Both the position numbers and the translations under genes were made by a program. Positions 1 through 6,335 of a DNA stretch of 37,623 bases are shown piece after piece; position 1 is the stretch's first letter, and every line of letters begins with the position of its first letter. The stretch is from Burkholderiales bacterium (lineage in GTDB: Bacteria; Pseudomonadota; Gammaproteobacteria; Burkholderiales; Casimicrobiaceae). Location of the stretch: assembly GCA_031270015.1 (NCBI GenBank), contig JAISYH010000004.1, forward strand, positions 1-37,623, given 5' to 3'. The notes under the pieces were generated by a model. That model did not search any database. It was given only the letters and a program-made list of their open reading frames with translations, and was not told where the DNA came from.

Positions 1-89
1 CAGACGAACCGCACACAGCCGAACGTCCGGTTCAGGTGTTGCGCCTGATCCGGTGTCGGGTAGCAGCGGAATGTCCATCTGGATTTCAT
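1..89 (-). CDS. tnpB: TnpB-family RNA-guided nuclease / IS200-IS605 OrfB, N-terminal fragment (cut by window edge)
   Basis: Only the first 29 codons are in the window; the gene runs off the left edge. The visible peptide opens MKSRWTFRCYPTPDQAQ and continues through NRTFGCVRFV. This is the characteristic N-terminus of TnpB/OrfB proteins of IS200/IS605 elements (a YPTPEQ-like motif, then FGCxRFVYN). TnpB is an RNA-guided DNA endonuclease of the transposon and ancestor of Cas12. The start was chosen because a clean sigma70-like promoter lies just upstream and there is no upstream in-frame continuation of the motif. A hairpin at 160-189 is the likely element end. The nuclease domain and its catalytic residues lie outside the window, so intactness cannot be judged. 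Confidence 0.75.
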   Translation of the reverse strand, partial: MKSRWTFRCYPTPDQAQHLNRTFGCVRFV

Positions 90-96
90 GCCTCAC

Positions 97-125
97 ATTA
101 TAGGATATTAAAATGCGAAGATCAA
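97..125 (-). promoter_or_regulatory. Probable sigma70 promoter of tnpB
   Basis: On the minus strand a perfect TATAAT (-10, 102 to 97) follows TTGATC (-35, 125 to 120) with a 17-nt spacer. The tnpB ATG is 8 nt beyond the -10 box, so the transcript would be nearly leaderless. This is a sequence match only. Confidence 0.45.
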
Positions 126-159
126 AGGCAACGACCACCGCGCGGTCGCCCCTCTACCT

Positions 160-189
160 CCCCGGCCTGAAGACCAGGGCTTCACGGGG
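160..189. repeat. Imperfect hairpin, probable left-end subterminal hairpin of the IS200/IS605 element
   Basis: The arms CCCCG/CGGGG (160-164 with 185-189) and TGAAG/CTTCA (168-172 with 180-184) pair with a 3-nt bulge and a 7-nt loop. IS200/IS605 elements carry imperfect subterminal hairpins of about this size, recognised as single strands by the TnpA transposase. The position upstream of tnpB fits a left end. No tnpA is visible on this side, so the element is tnpB-only or its tnpA is beyond the edge. Confidence 0.45.
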
Positions 190-318
190 GAAATCATGGT
201 GAAAAACGCAGGTTGCTTCTGATTGGCTTTCAGATGGCATGGCTTTGGGGTTTTCGTTTTTTTGTGAGCGCGTAGCGCGATCTCAATTTTCAAAACTGAA
301 TTTTATATATCAAGAAGC

Positions 319-364
319 CGCCGCGCTGGTGCGCGGCGAAGCCTAGCCGCGCGCGCGGCTAGGC
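319..364. repeat. Two consecutive strong GC hairpins: 8-bp stem-loop and 24-bp perfect palindrome
   Basis: Bases 319-338 form a perfect 8-bp stem (CGCCGCGC with its complement) around a TGGT loop. Bases 341-364 are a perfect 24-bp palindrome whose half is GCCTAGCCGCGC. They lie between the iteron block and tnpB, downstream of the replication gene. No T-tract follows on the minus strand, so they do not look like a simple rep terminator. A dyad at a plasmid origin, or a recombination or partition site, is possible. The structure is seen; the role is not known. Confidence 0.5.
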
Positions 365-444
365 GTTAATAAAAATAAAGTTAAGACGCGCGCGCGTGTT
401 ACGGTTTTGCCAGAGCGCTCTGGCAGGTGGTTTGCGAGGTGGTT

Positions 445-559
445 GCGTCCCTAAAGTACGATGCAGAGCGTCCCTAAAGTACGATACTATCCACAGCCTT
501 GCGTCCCTAAAGTACGACACTATCCACACTGACAAGGCAGGATCGCTGGGTTATCCACA
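445..559. other. oriV: Candidate plasmid-type origin: three 17-bp iterons and DnaA boxes
   Basis: The 17-bp sequence GCGTCCCTAAAGTACGA occurs three times in direct orientation at 445-461, 468-484 and 501-517. The starts are 23 and 33 bp apart. Iterons 2 and 3 are each followed by TATCCACA (488-495, 521-528), one base short of the DnaA box. A full TTATCCACA lies at 551-559 and overlaps the stop codon of the adjacent replication initiator gene. Iterons plus DnaA boxes beside a Rep gene are the classical layout of an iteron-controlled plasmid origin. That it can still fire is not shown; it sits beside a chromosomal tRNA gene. Confidence 0.7.
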
Positions 560-1387
560 GCCCCTTAAGGTCGCCAACAAATCAGTTACTCGTGCCTTGG
601 TGTCATTTTTAACCGAGTAGAAAGTTACCGTGTCCGTTTTTTCGTTAAAAATTAAATGGTAATCAGGGATCCCCTTTATTTTTTTTATGGCAGCTCGAAA
701 TTTCCGCTCGGTACCGCTACTGCCACTTTTTCGGTACAAGATCGGGATGCTCACTTTCCATTTCGCTTGGTGTCCGCAGTGTTTTCTGGCTAATTCGTAA
801 ATTCGGCGATCCAACGGTTTACGTAACTTGAAATAATCAGGGTTGATGGTCAGCACCCTTTTTTCCTTGATCGATCGCATCAGCCAAGTCGGCAATTCGA
901 TTGATACCATTATGACTCCCGTTTCGTTGTGCTTCGTTATTTTGCTTCGTTCAATCAGACCGAAATTTTCTTCTTCTTCTTTATTTTTTACTGAAATGTT
1001 GGTCTGGACGATTGTTCCTTTGAGCCGCCGCAACGCAGCGGCGAGTCGCTCATAATCTTTGCCGCTTGTTCCGCGATCAGTTACGCGCATGAAATCAAAC
1101 GCGGAAAAATGAATTACTCGCCCCGCATCGCGCCCTTTGTTGATGTTGTCGATAATTAGACTCATTGCGTAGATCAACACATCCTTGTCGTGCACTGTTG
1201 CACAGCCATCACAACTTGGTTTTACAGTTATGTTTTTCTCACCGTTTTTGTATGTTTTTGTGCGGCGATCACCTGCGCGGAGCGCAAAAAAGGGATGCTC
1301 CATTGTTGCCAAATCATCCTTGACAGCAACCCTTGACAGATCAGCAATGAAGAAGTCGCGCTGCTGCCAGCGCTCCTTGCGATTCAT
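551..1387 (-). CDS. repA: Plasmid replication initiator protein, RPA (RepA) family
   Basis: The 278-residue basic protein matches the replication initiator A (RPA) family of iteron plasmids in Proteobacteria. Typical segments are the N-terminal RDFFIADLSRVAVKDDLATMEHPFF, the middle FDFMRVTDRGTSGKDYERL and the LDRRIYELARKHCG helix-rich DNA-binding part. Such proteins bind iterons as monomers to open the origin and recruit host replication proteins. The three iterons and DnaA boxes lie immediately past its 3' end, and the last codons overlap a DnaA box. An AlpA-like gene lies 7 bp upstream in the same direction, so the two are probably co-transcribed. The frame is open and full length. No partition or mobilisation genes are visible. 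Confidence 0.8.
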   Translation of the reverse strand: MNRKERWQQRDFFIADLSRVAVKDDLATMEHPFFALRAGDRRTKTYKNGEKNITVKPSCDGCATVHDKDVLIYAMSLIIDNINKGRDAGRVIHFSAFDFMRVTDRGTSGKDYERLAAALRRLKGTIVQTNISVKNKEEEENFGLIERSKITKHNETGVIMVSIELPTWLMRSIKEKRVLTINPDYFKLRKPLDRRIYELARKHCGHQAKWKVSIPILYRKSGSSGTERKFRAAIKKIKGIPDYHLIFNEKTDTVTFYSVKNDTKARVTDLLATLRGCG

Positions 1388-1394
1388 GCGGCAC

Positions 1395-1661
1395 CTATTC
1401 AGCGGCTGTTTTTATAGCCTCTTTTTTTGTCGGTCGACCTCGTCGCTTTCGTGGCAAATGAGGCTCTGCCACAGAATTGATCCATGACTCTACCTCTGAC
1501 AAGCGCCAACAAAGGCGGCGCGAATTTGGCATCCTAAATGGCTGCGGAATTAGGTGTTTTAGTTGTTGGTTTCCGTTGCAGTTCCTGATCGTTGTCAGCG
1601 TTTTGCCGATCATGGCCGAAACTTGCTCAATAAAAATAATTTTTTCGTGCCCTGTATCCAT
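1395..1661 (-). CDS. AlpA/excisionase-like winged helix-turn-helix protein
   Basis: The 88-residue protein beginning MDTGHEKIIFIEQVSAMIGKT has the layout of small AlpA/MerR-like DNA-binding proteins: a helix-turn-helix near residues 10-30, PFRMPNSRRLCWRLSEVESWI as the wing and final helix, then a basic tail RKRRGRPTKK. This start was chosen over a longer upstream one because an AAGGAG ribosome site lies 9 nt before its ATG and the family N-terminus fits. AlpA-type proteins control excision or integrase expression of tRNA-integrated elements. Here the gene sits directly upstream of the plasmid initiator, so it may instead regulate repA. Family call good, target unknown. Confidence 0.65.
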   Translation of the reverse strand: MDTGHEKIIFIEQVSAMIGKTLTTIRNCNGNQQLKHLIPQPFRMPNSRRLCWRLSEVESWINSVAEPHLPRKRRGRPTKKEAIKTAAE

Positions 1662-1774
1662 GTATCGCTCCTTGCCCCTAGGGCAAAAACGAGCGATACG
1701 GCCTGGCATACCGGTTCCATGAGTTAAGCCCATGGCAGGCGAAGGCAAGGACCTTTGATGTTCTGCGCTACGAG

Positions 1775-1911
1775 ACAGGATAGCTACCAGTCTGGTCGGT
1801 AGGCTCGCGCATACATCACTTTGGCTTGTGCATGGTCTCCATGTTTTATCACGGTTTCGATTCGCGAAGTATCGCGTCAATCCTTCGCTCCTCGGCGGTA
1901 CGCTATCCTGT
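1775..1911. repeat. Inverted repeat pair upstream of the AlpA-like gene
   Basis: ACAGGATAGCTACC (1775-1788) is repeated in inverted form as GGTACGCTATCCTGT (1897-1911), differing by one extra base, about 108 bp apart. Both lie in the 450-bp stretch between the tRNA-Pro and the AlpA-like gene, where no convincing coding sequence was found. They could be operator or recombination arm sites for the element, but this is speculative. Confidence 0.3.
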
Positions 1912-2015
1912 ATTTCCGGGGAGGGGGCTCACTATTCCTCACCTCCACGCCCGCGCCGTGGCACACGTCCTAATTTATTATTATTAATAAATTTTGTCAA
2001 CTGTGGTTTCGAGTC

Positions 2016-2034
2016 TTGGGACAATTTTGGGACA
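2016..2034. repeat. Two TTGGGACA direct repeats next to the tRNA 3' end
   Basis: TTGGGACA occurs at 2016-2023 and 2027-2034, an 11-bp period close to one helical turn. This is about 85 bp beyond the 3' end of tRNA-Pro, on the element side. Phased short direct repeats beside a tRNA attachment site are often integrase arm-type sites. No integrase gene is in the window. Confidence 0.3.
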
Positions 2035-2117
2035 GTGAGAAATGAAAAATATGTTATTTTGTTGTTTATTGTTATTAATAATAATATATCCAACTTATTG
2101 ATTTTTATAACATTTTT

Positions 2118-2194
2118 TGGTCGGGGTGAGAGGATTCGAACCTCCGGCCTCTACGTCCCGAACGTAGCGCTCTACCAGGCTAAGCTACACCCCG
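2118..2194 (-). tRNA. tRNA-Pro (anticodon CGG)
   Basis: On the minus strand the gene folds as a standard cloverleaf of 77 nt with encoded CCA (complement of 2118-2120). The acceptor stem is CGGGGTG paired with CACCCCG and the discriminator is A. The D arm contains AGCCTGGTAGAGC. The anticodon stem is CTACG/CGTAG with loop TTCGGGA, giving anticodon CGG for codon CCG. The T arm contains GGTTCGAATCC. Its 3' end faces the plasmid-like genes at 551-1661, the usual side for integrated elements. No second copy of the 3' end was seen in the window. Confidence 0.95.
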
Positions 2195-2663
2195 AAAATA
2201 ACTGCGCGCGCATCAAAAAAACGGACAAACACGCTTGTGTCATAATTGCGTTTGAACAGAAATCTCACGACGAACGCTGAACGGCACAGAAATATAATTG
2301 TAGCAAAAATTTGGCGCGTAGGTGAATCCAAAGGCGCGCCGGGGTGTGCTGCCGTACTGCGTTGGAACGGCTTTCTTCATTTTTGAGGGGAATACGGAAT
2401 CATTAGATTATGTTTATTCGCTATTGATTATTGCCGGACTTTCGGTGGCACGGACAGGTTTTTGGGGGATCTTCAAGACGATCGCTCAGCAATGAAAGCA
2501 TATAATCGCAGCGACATCTGGCGTGAAGGGAATTCGGGTTTACGCGCCACGATGTTTCGGCGGACGCATTGTCGTGTCGGGGTTTGGTGACATCGGTATC
2601 TATATTGCGACACATCTATGCAAAACAGACATAGATAATTTCTTTATTTTATTTATAAATATA
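2195..2663. other. Intergenic stretch between tRNA-Pro and the nosZ promoter, no gene recognised
   Basis: About 470 bp, turning AT-rich towards the right. It would carry the tRNA-Pro promoter near its left end. A 64-codon minus-strand open frame (2421-2615) has no recognisable domain and no good ribosome site, so I do not call it a gene. Confidence 0.4.
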
Positions 2664-2705
2664 TTGATATAGAGCAATAAATGGCAATTACAAAAAGAGT
2701 ATAAT
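2664..2705 (+). promoter_or_regulatory. Crp/Fnr-type (FNR/DNR/NNR) activated promoter of nosZ
   Basis: TTGATATAGAGCAA at 2664-2677 differs from the FNR-box consensus TTGAT-N4-ATCAA at one position. A perfect TATAAT lies at 2700-2705. With the box centred at 2670.5, a start at about 2712 puts the box at -41.5 and the TATAAT at -12 to -7, the exact geometry of a class II Crp/Fnr promoter. Control by oxygen limitation and perhaps NO through a DNR/NNR-type regulator is therefore likely. The predicted transcript starts inside the first unit of the 12-bp tandem repeats. Confidence 0.6.
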
Positions 2706-2800
2706 AACTCTAGAAATAACTCTAGAAATAACTCTAGAAATAACTCTAGAAATAACTCTAGAAATAACTCTAGAAATAACTCTAGAAATAACTCTAGAAA
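2705..2800. repeat. Eight perfect tandem copies of a 12-bp unit in the nosZ leader
   Basis: The unit TAACTCTAGAAA is repeated exactly eight times (96 bp) without a mismatch. It is followed by a pyrimidine-rich tract and an AAGGAG ribosome site before the nosZ ATG at 2848. Each unit holds the palindrome TCTAGA. In the +1 register each unit carries TAA and TAG stops, so it is not coding on plus; a minus-strand open frame of ISRV repeats is an artefact. The array lies between the predicted transcription start and the ribosome site, so it would form the 5' untranslated region. Confidence 0.9.
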
Positions 2801-2847
2801 TTTTTCCCTCTCCCTCTCTTTCTTTTTTCCACACTAAGGAGAAATAT

Positions 2848-5433
2848 ATGAAACCGATTAAAACGACAATTACGCTATCGCTTTTGTCGTTCGGGCTGTT
2901 GGCTTTTTCAGCCGGAGCGAATGATTTGCAAACTATTATGAAAGAGCGCAACCTTTCTGAAAAGGATGTTTTGGCGGCAGCAAAAACGTACCAGCCATCT
3001 GGGCGCAAAGATGAATATGTCATATTTTCATCCGGCGGGCAATCAGGGCAAGTAATTGTTTATGGCGTGCCATCCATGCGCATTTACAAATACATAGCGG
3101 TGTTTACACCAGAACCTTGGCAAGGCTATGGTTACGACGATGAATCAAAAAAGCTTCTGGAAGCAGGGAAAATTCGTGGTAAAGAAATCACTTGGGGTGA
3201 TTCGCACCACCCTGCCTTTACAGAAAAAAATGGTGAATTCACGGGCGATTATCTGTTCATCAACGACAAAGCCAATCCGCGTCTCGCTGTCATCGATCTG
3301 AAAGATTTTGAAACGGTACAAATCGTCACTAATCCGGTGATCAAGAGCGAACACGGCGGCGCGTTTGTTACGCCGAATTCGGAATATGTCATCGAAGCTT
3401 CACAATATGCGGCGCCGTTGGATGACAACTATCATCCGATTGAAAGCTATCAGCAAACGTTTCGCGGTGCGGTGACCATGTGGAAGTTTGACATGAAAGC
3501 AGGTCGTATCGATGAAAAGAAATCGTTCTCGCTAGAGTTGCCGCCCTATATGCAAGATCTTTCTGATGCGGGTAAAGGCGTTTCAGACGGCTGGGCGTTC
3601 ATTAATTCGTTCAATACGGAAATGTACACGGGCGGCGTTGAAAAAGGATTGCCGCCGTTTGAAGCGGGTATGAGCCGGAACGATAATGACTATTTGCATG
3701 TTTTCAACTGGAGGGCTATCGAGAAACTCGCGCAAGATGAAAAGAATTACAAAATTTATAATGGTCATCGCGTCGTGACGATAGATGCCGCCGTTAAAGC
3801 CGGCGCGCTGTTCCTGATTCCTGAACCGAAATCTCCGCACGGCGCGGATGTCTCGCCGGATGGTCGCTATATCATTGTTGGGGGCAAACTGGATACGCAT
3901 GCTTCGGTTTATGATTTCCAGAAAATTAAAGCGTTGATTGATAAAAAAGATTTTGTTGGAACGGATCCGTTTGGTATTCCGATTCTTGATCTCAAGAAAT
4001 CATTGCACGGACAAGTTGAGCTCGGGTTAGGTCCATTACACACGGCATTTGACTCTAAGGATGGTGTTGTTTATACCTCGCTTTATGTAGACTCCCAAGT
4101 TGTTCGCTGGGATTATAAGAATCTGAAAGTGCTCGATCGGATCAATGTACATTACAATATTGGTCACCTTGACGCGATGGAAGGACAATCGACCAAACCA
4201 CAAGGCAAATACGTCATTGCGCTGAATAAGCTGTCGATCGATCGCTTCAATCCGGTTGGTCCGCTGCATCCGCAGAATCACCAGCTCATTGATATTTCCG
4301 GACCAAAAATGGAATTGGTGTACGATATGCCGATTCCGCTTGGCGAGCCGCACGACCTTACGTCCATTGCCGCAAGCAAGTTAGCGCCGAAGAAAGCGTA
4401 CGATATCGGGACAGACAGCCGTACCGGGAAACCGCATCCGCAGGCGGTATTGGCTGGGCAAGAAAGAATCGAACGCAATGGCAATAAGGTTACTGTGTAC
4501 GCGACGATGATCCGCTCACATATTACGCCGGAACACATTACCGTAAATAAAGGGGACATTGTGACAATCCACTTGTCCAGCCTTGAGCGCGCGCAGGATG
4601 AAACGCACGGATTTGGTATCGACGGAATGAATGCTCACGCATCCATCGAACCGGGCAAAACCGCGTCAGTCACGTTCGTTGCCGATCAGGAAGGCGTATT
4701 CCCGTATTACTGCACGGAATTTTGTTCTGCGCTTCACTTGGAGATGATGGGCTATTTGTTTGTGAAGGACCCGAATAAACAATACGCCGATGTGCAGCAG
4801 GCGAAACTCAGCGCGATGTCGAAAGCAGACCTGGAATCGGAATACAAAAAAATCGTTGCAACCAACAAAGCGACGGATGATGTGATCCAATCTGTAGTGA
4901 AATATCTGACAGACAAGGGCTATCAAAAATTCCCGGACATCAATGCGTTGGTTACTGACGCGCTGGATCAATACGGCAAGATTGGCGCGGTCAAAGCCAA
5001 AGCGGATGCGGCTTATAAAGCGGGTAATCTCAATGAAGCCGTCTTATGGGAAAACCAAGTCTGGCAATACATGGTGAAAACCGCAGACGTCGGCTTACGC
5101 GCGAAGAATCGCTTATCGCGTGAACTGGCAACGAAGATGTCGCCAGCCGCCGAGCGTGGCGAAGTAGCCTATCTCAAAGGAGGATGCAATGGCTGTCACG
5201 TTATCGGGCAGGTAAGTTCCGGTCCCGACCTGACGGGCGCTATCGCGCGGACCAGCGAGAAATGGGTGTATGAATTTACATTGAATCCGGAATCGAAATT
5301 CAATGAAGAATATACGCAGTTCCTGATTCGTCATTTCAATCTGCGTATGCCGAATCAAAATATGAAATCTGAGGAAGCGAAAGATATTGTCGAATACATG
5401 AAGTGGATCGACGCGAATGCAGATTTATTCTGA
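2848..5433 (+). CDS. nosZ: Nitrous oxide reductase, clade II (Sec-type) with C-terminal cytochrome c domain
   Basis: The 861-residue periplasmic enzyme reduces N2O to N2, the last step of denitrification. The N-terminus (MKPIKTTITLSLLSFGLLAFSAGA) is a Sec signal without a twin-arginine motif, which marks clade II. A seven-bladed propeller follows with CuZ-ligand histidines in motifs such as EHGGAF, SPHGADVSPDGRY, GPLHTAF, YNIGHLDA and GEPHDL. The cupredoxin domain carries the CuA site YYCTEFCSALHLEM near residues 618-632. A further domain has a haem c motif CNGCH near residue 779, as in NosZ of Wolinella and relatives. Ribosome site AAGGAG is 9 nt upstream. It heads the nos operon and is followed by a hairpin that may keep nosZ mRNA more abundant than the downstream genes. 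Confidence 0.97.
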   Translation: MKPIKTTITLSLLSFGLLAFSAGANDLQTIMKERNLSEKDVLAAAKTYQPSGRKDEYVIFSSGGQSGQVIVYGVPSMRIYKYIAVFTPEPWQGYGYDDESKKLLEAGKIRGKEITWGDSHHPAFTEKNGEFTGDYLFINDKANPRLAVIDLKDFETVQIVTNPVIKSEHGGAFVTPNSEYVIEASQYAAPLDDNYHPIESYQQTFRGAVTMWKFDMKAGRIDEKKSFSLELPPYMQDLSDAGKGVSDGWAFINSFNTEMYTGGVEKGLPPFEAGMSRNDNDYLHVFNWRAIEKLAQDEKNYKIYNGHRVVTIDAAVKAGALFLIPEPKSPHGADVSPDGRYIIVGGKLDTHASVYDFQKIKALIDKKDFVGTDPFGIPILDLKKSLHGQVELGLGPLHTAFDSKDGVVYTSLYVDSQVVRWDYKNLKVLDRINVHYNIGHLDAMEGQSTKPQGKYVIALNKLSIDRFNPVGPLHPQNHQLIDISGPKMELVYDMPIPLGEPHDLTSIAASKLAPKKAYDIGTDSRTGKPHPQAVLAGQERIERNGNKVTVYATMIRSHITPEHITVNKGDIVTIHLSSLERAQDETHGFGIDGMNAHASIEPGKTASVTFVADQEGVFPYYCTEFCSALHLEMMGYLFVKDPNKQYADVQQAKLSAMSKADLESEYKKIVATNKATDDVIQSVVKYLTDKGYQKFPDINALVTDALDQYGKIGAVKAKADAAYKAGNLNEAVLWENQVWQYMVKTADVGLRAKNRLSRELATKMSPAAERGEVAYLKGGCNGCHVIGQVSSGPDLTGAIARTSEKWVYEFTLNPESKFNEEYTQFLIRHFNLRMPNQNMKSEEAKDIVEYMKWIDANADLF

Positions 5434-5450
5434 TAAGAAGTTAATATAAA

Positions 5451-5488
5451 GATAAAGCGGCTCCGTTTCGACGGAGTCCGCTTTTATC
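5451..5488 (+). terminator. Strong hairpin between nosZ and nosB (attenuator, terminator or mRNA stabiliser)
   Basis: Arms AAAGCGGCTCCGT and its complement, with one bulged T, close on a TTCG tetraloop; outer GATA/TATC-type pairing extends the stem. It lies 18 bp after the nosZ stop and about 40 bp before nosB. Only a short U-rich run follows, so read-through is plausible. It would make nosZ the most abundant message in the operon. Confidence 0.65.
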
Positions 5489-5528
5489 GAAGTAGTCTTT
5501 TGTTTGCTGTGCCCGAGGAGTGGGGATA

Positions 5529-6314
5529 ATGAAAAAATTTACGAAATCGGATATTTTTACGGCAATCGCTTTATTACTTTTCCTTTTTTGTTTTACGATA
5601 CCGACAGTCGCTTTTTACAAGGTTCCCGAAAAAATAGCTAAAACGGGAGTTGACGAGATTCCATCATTTGTTTTTCCGATGTGGAATTTCTATCAGAAGG
5701 GACGTTATGTCAGTCCTTATGCGCCGCAGGGCGCTGCCAATGATCTGCGGCAGATGATTGAGCGGAAAGGCGAAATTGGAATGATGTCTTTTCCGGTCTG
5801 GGCGGTACGGCTCGAAGCGCCCAATTATCCGGTAGAAGCATTTCCTAATGGAATTCCTGTTTATTTTCATTTCGATGGCTATTCCGGCGATGTTCATGAA
5901 ATGAATACCATCAACCATTTTATCGGGATGTATCCGATGGAGGCTGGCGCAAAAATCGAGCGGATGTTGTCGCCGTTTATTCTAATCGTGACGTCGTTGA
6001 TGATGATCCTGTTTTTTGTTTTCCGCGGCAAATGGTCGTCACTGCTGATGGTGGCGCCGATTTTATTTCCGGCGGGATTTTTCGCGTTTTATGTGGGCTG
6101 GCTTTACTGGTACGGACACAATCTTCAGGAGTGGGGGATGTTCAAAGTCAAACCATTCATGCCGACAGCGCTTGGCGATGGCAAGGTGGCGCAGTTCATC
6201 ACGCATTCTTATCCGTCAATCGGTTTTTATATTTTGTTGATGATTTCAGCACTATGCATTATCGCGGTTCTTTCGCGGGGGAAGGAAATTGCGCAGCAGG
6301 CAAAAAGGGGATAG
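5529..6314 (+). CDS. nosB: NosB membrane protein of clade II nos clusters
   Basis: The protein has 261 residues when started at the ATG at 5529, chosen because GAGGAG lies 8 nt upstream; a GTG three codons earlier is inside that ribosome site. A transmembrane helix lies near residues 10-28, then a long non-cytoplasmic loop (about 35-140), then three helices (FILIVTSLMMILFFVF; SLLMVAPILFPAGFFAFYVGWLYWY; SIGFYILLMISALCIIAVL). In clade II nos clusters a polytopic protein called NosB follows nosZ; its function is not established, though a role in electron transfer or maturation has been considered. The call rests on position and topology. Confidence 0.75.
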   Translation: MKKFTKSDIFTAIALLLFLFCFTIPTVAFYKVPEKIAKTGVDEIPSFVFPMWNFYQKGRYVSPYAPQGAANDLRQMIERKGEIGMMSFPVWAVRLEAPNYPVEAFPNGIPVYFHFDGYSGDVHEMNTINHFIGMYPMEAGAKIERMLSPFILIVTSLMMILFFVFRGKWSSLLMVAPILFPAGFFAFYVGWLYWYGHNLQEWGMFKVKPFMPTALGDGKVAQFITHSYPSIGFYILLMISALCIIAVLSRGKEIAQQAKRG

Positions 6315-6335
6315 TACGCATCAGAGAGAACGGGA

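Noticed and set aside
1-35. GAACCG/CGGTTC stem at the left edge resembling domain V of a group II intron
   Set aside because: The inner stem and the catalytic triad are missing, and the same bases read as the tnpB N-terminus on the minus strand.
1828-2280. Plus-strand 150-codon frame across the tRNA-Pro
   Set aside because: It reads through the tRNA gene in antisense and shows no coding character.
2421-2615. Minus-strand 64-codon frame upstream of nosZ
   Set aside because: No ribosome site, no recognisable domain, and an unusual Cys/Arg-rich composition typical of chance frames.
2688-3023. Minus-strand open frame with repeated ISRV residues
   Set aside because: It is the reverse reading of the 12-bp tandem repeats and the nosZ start; it has no ribosome site and no family.
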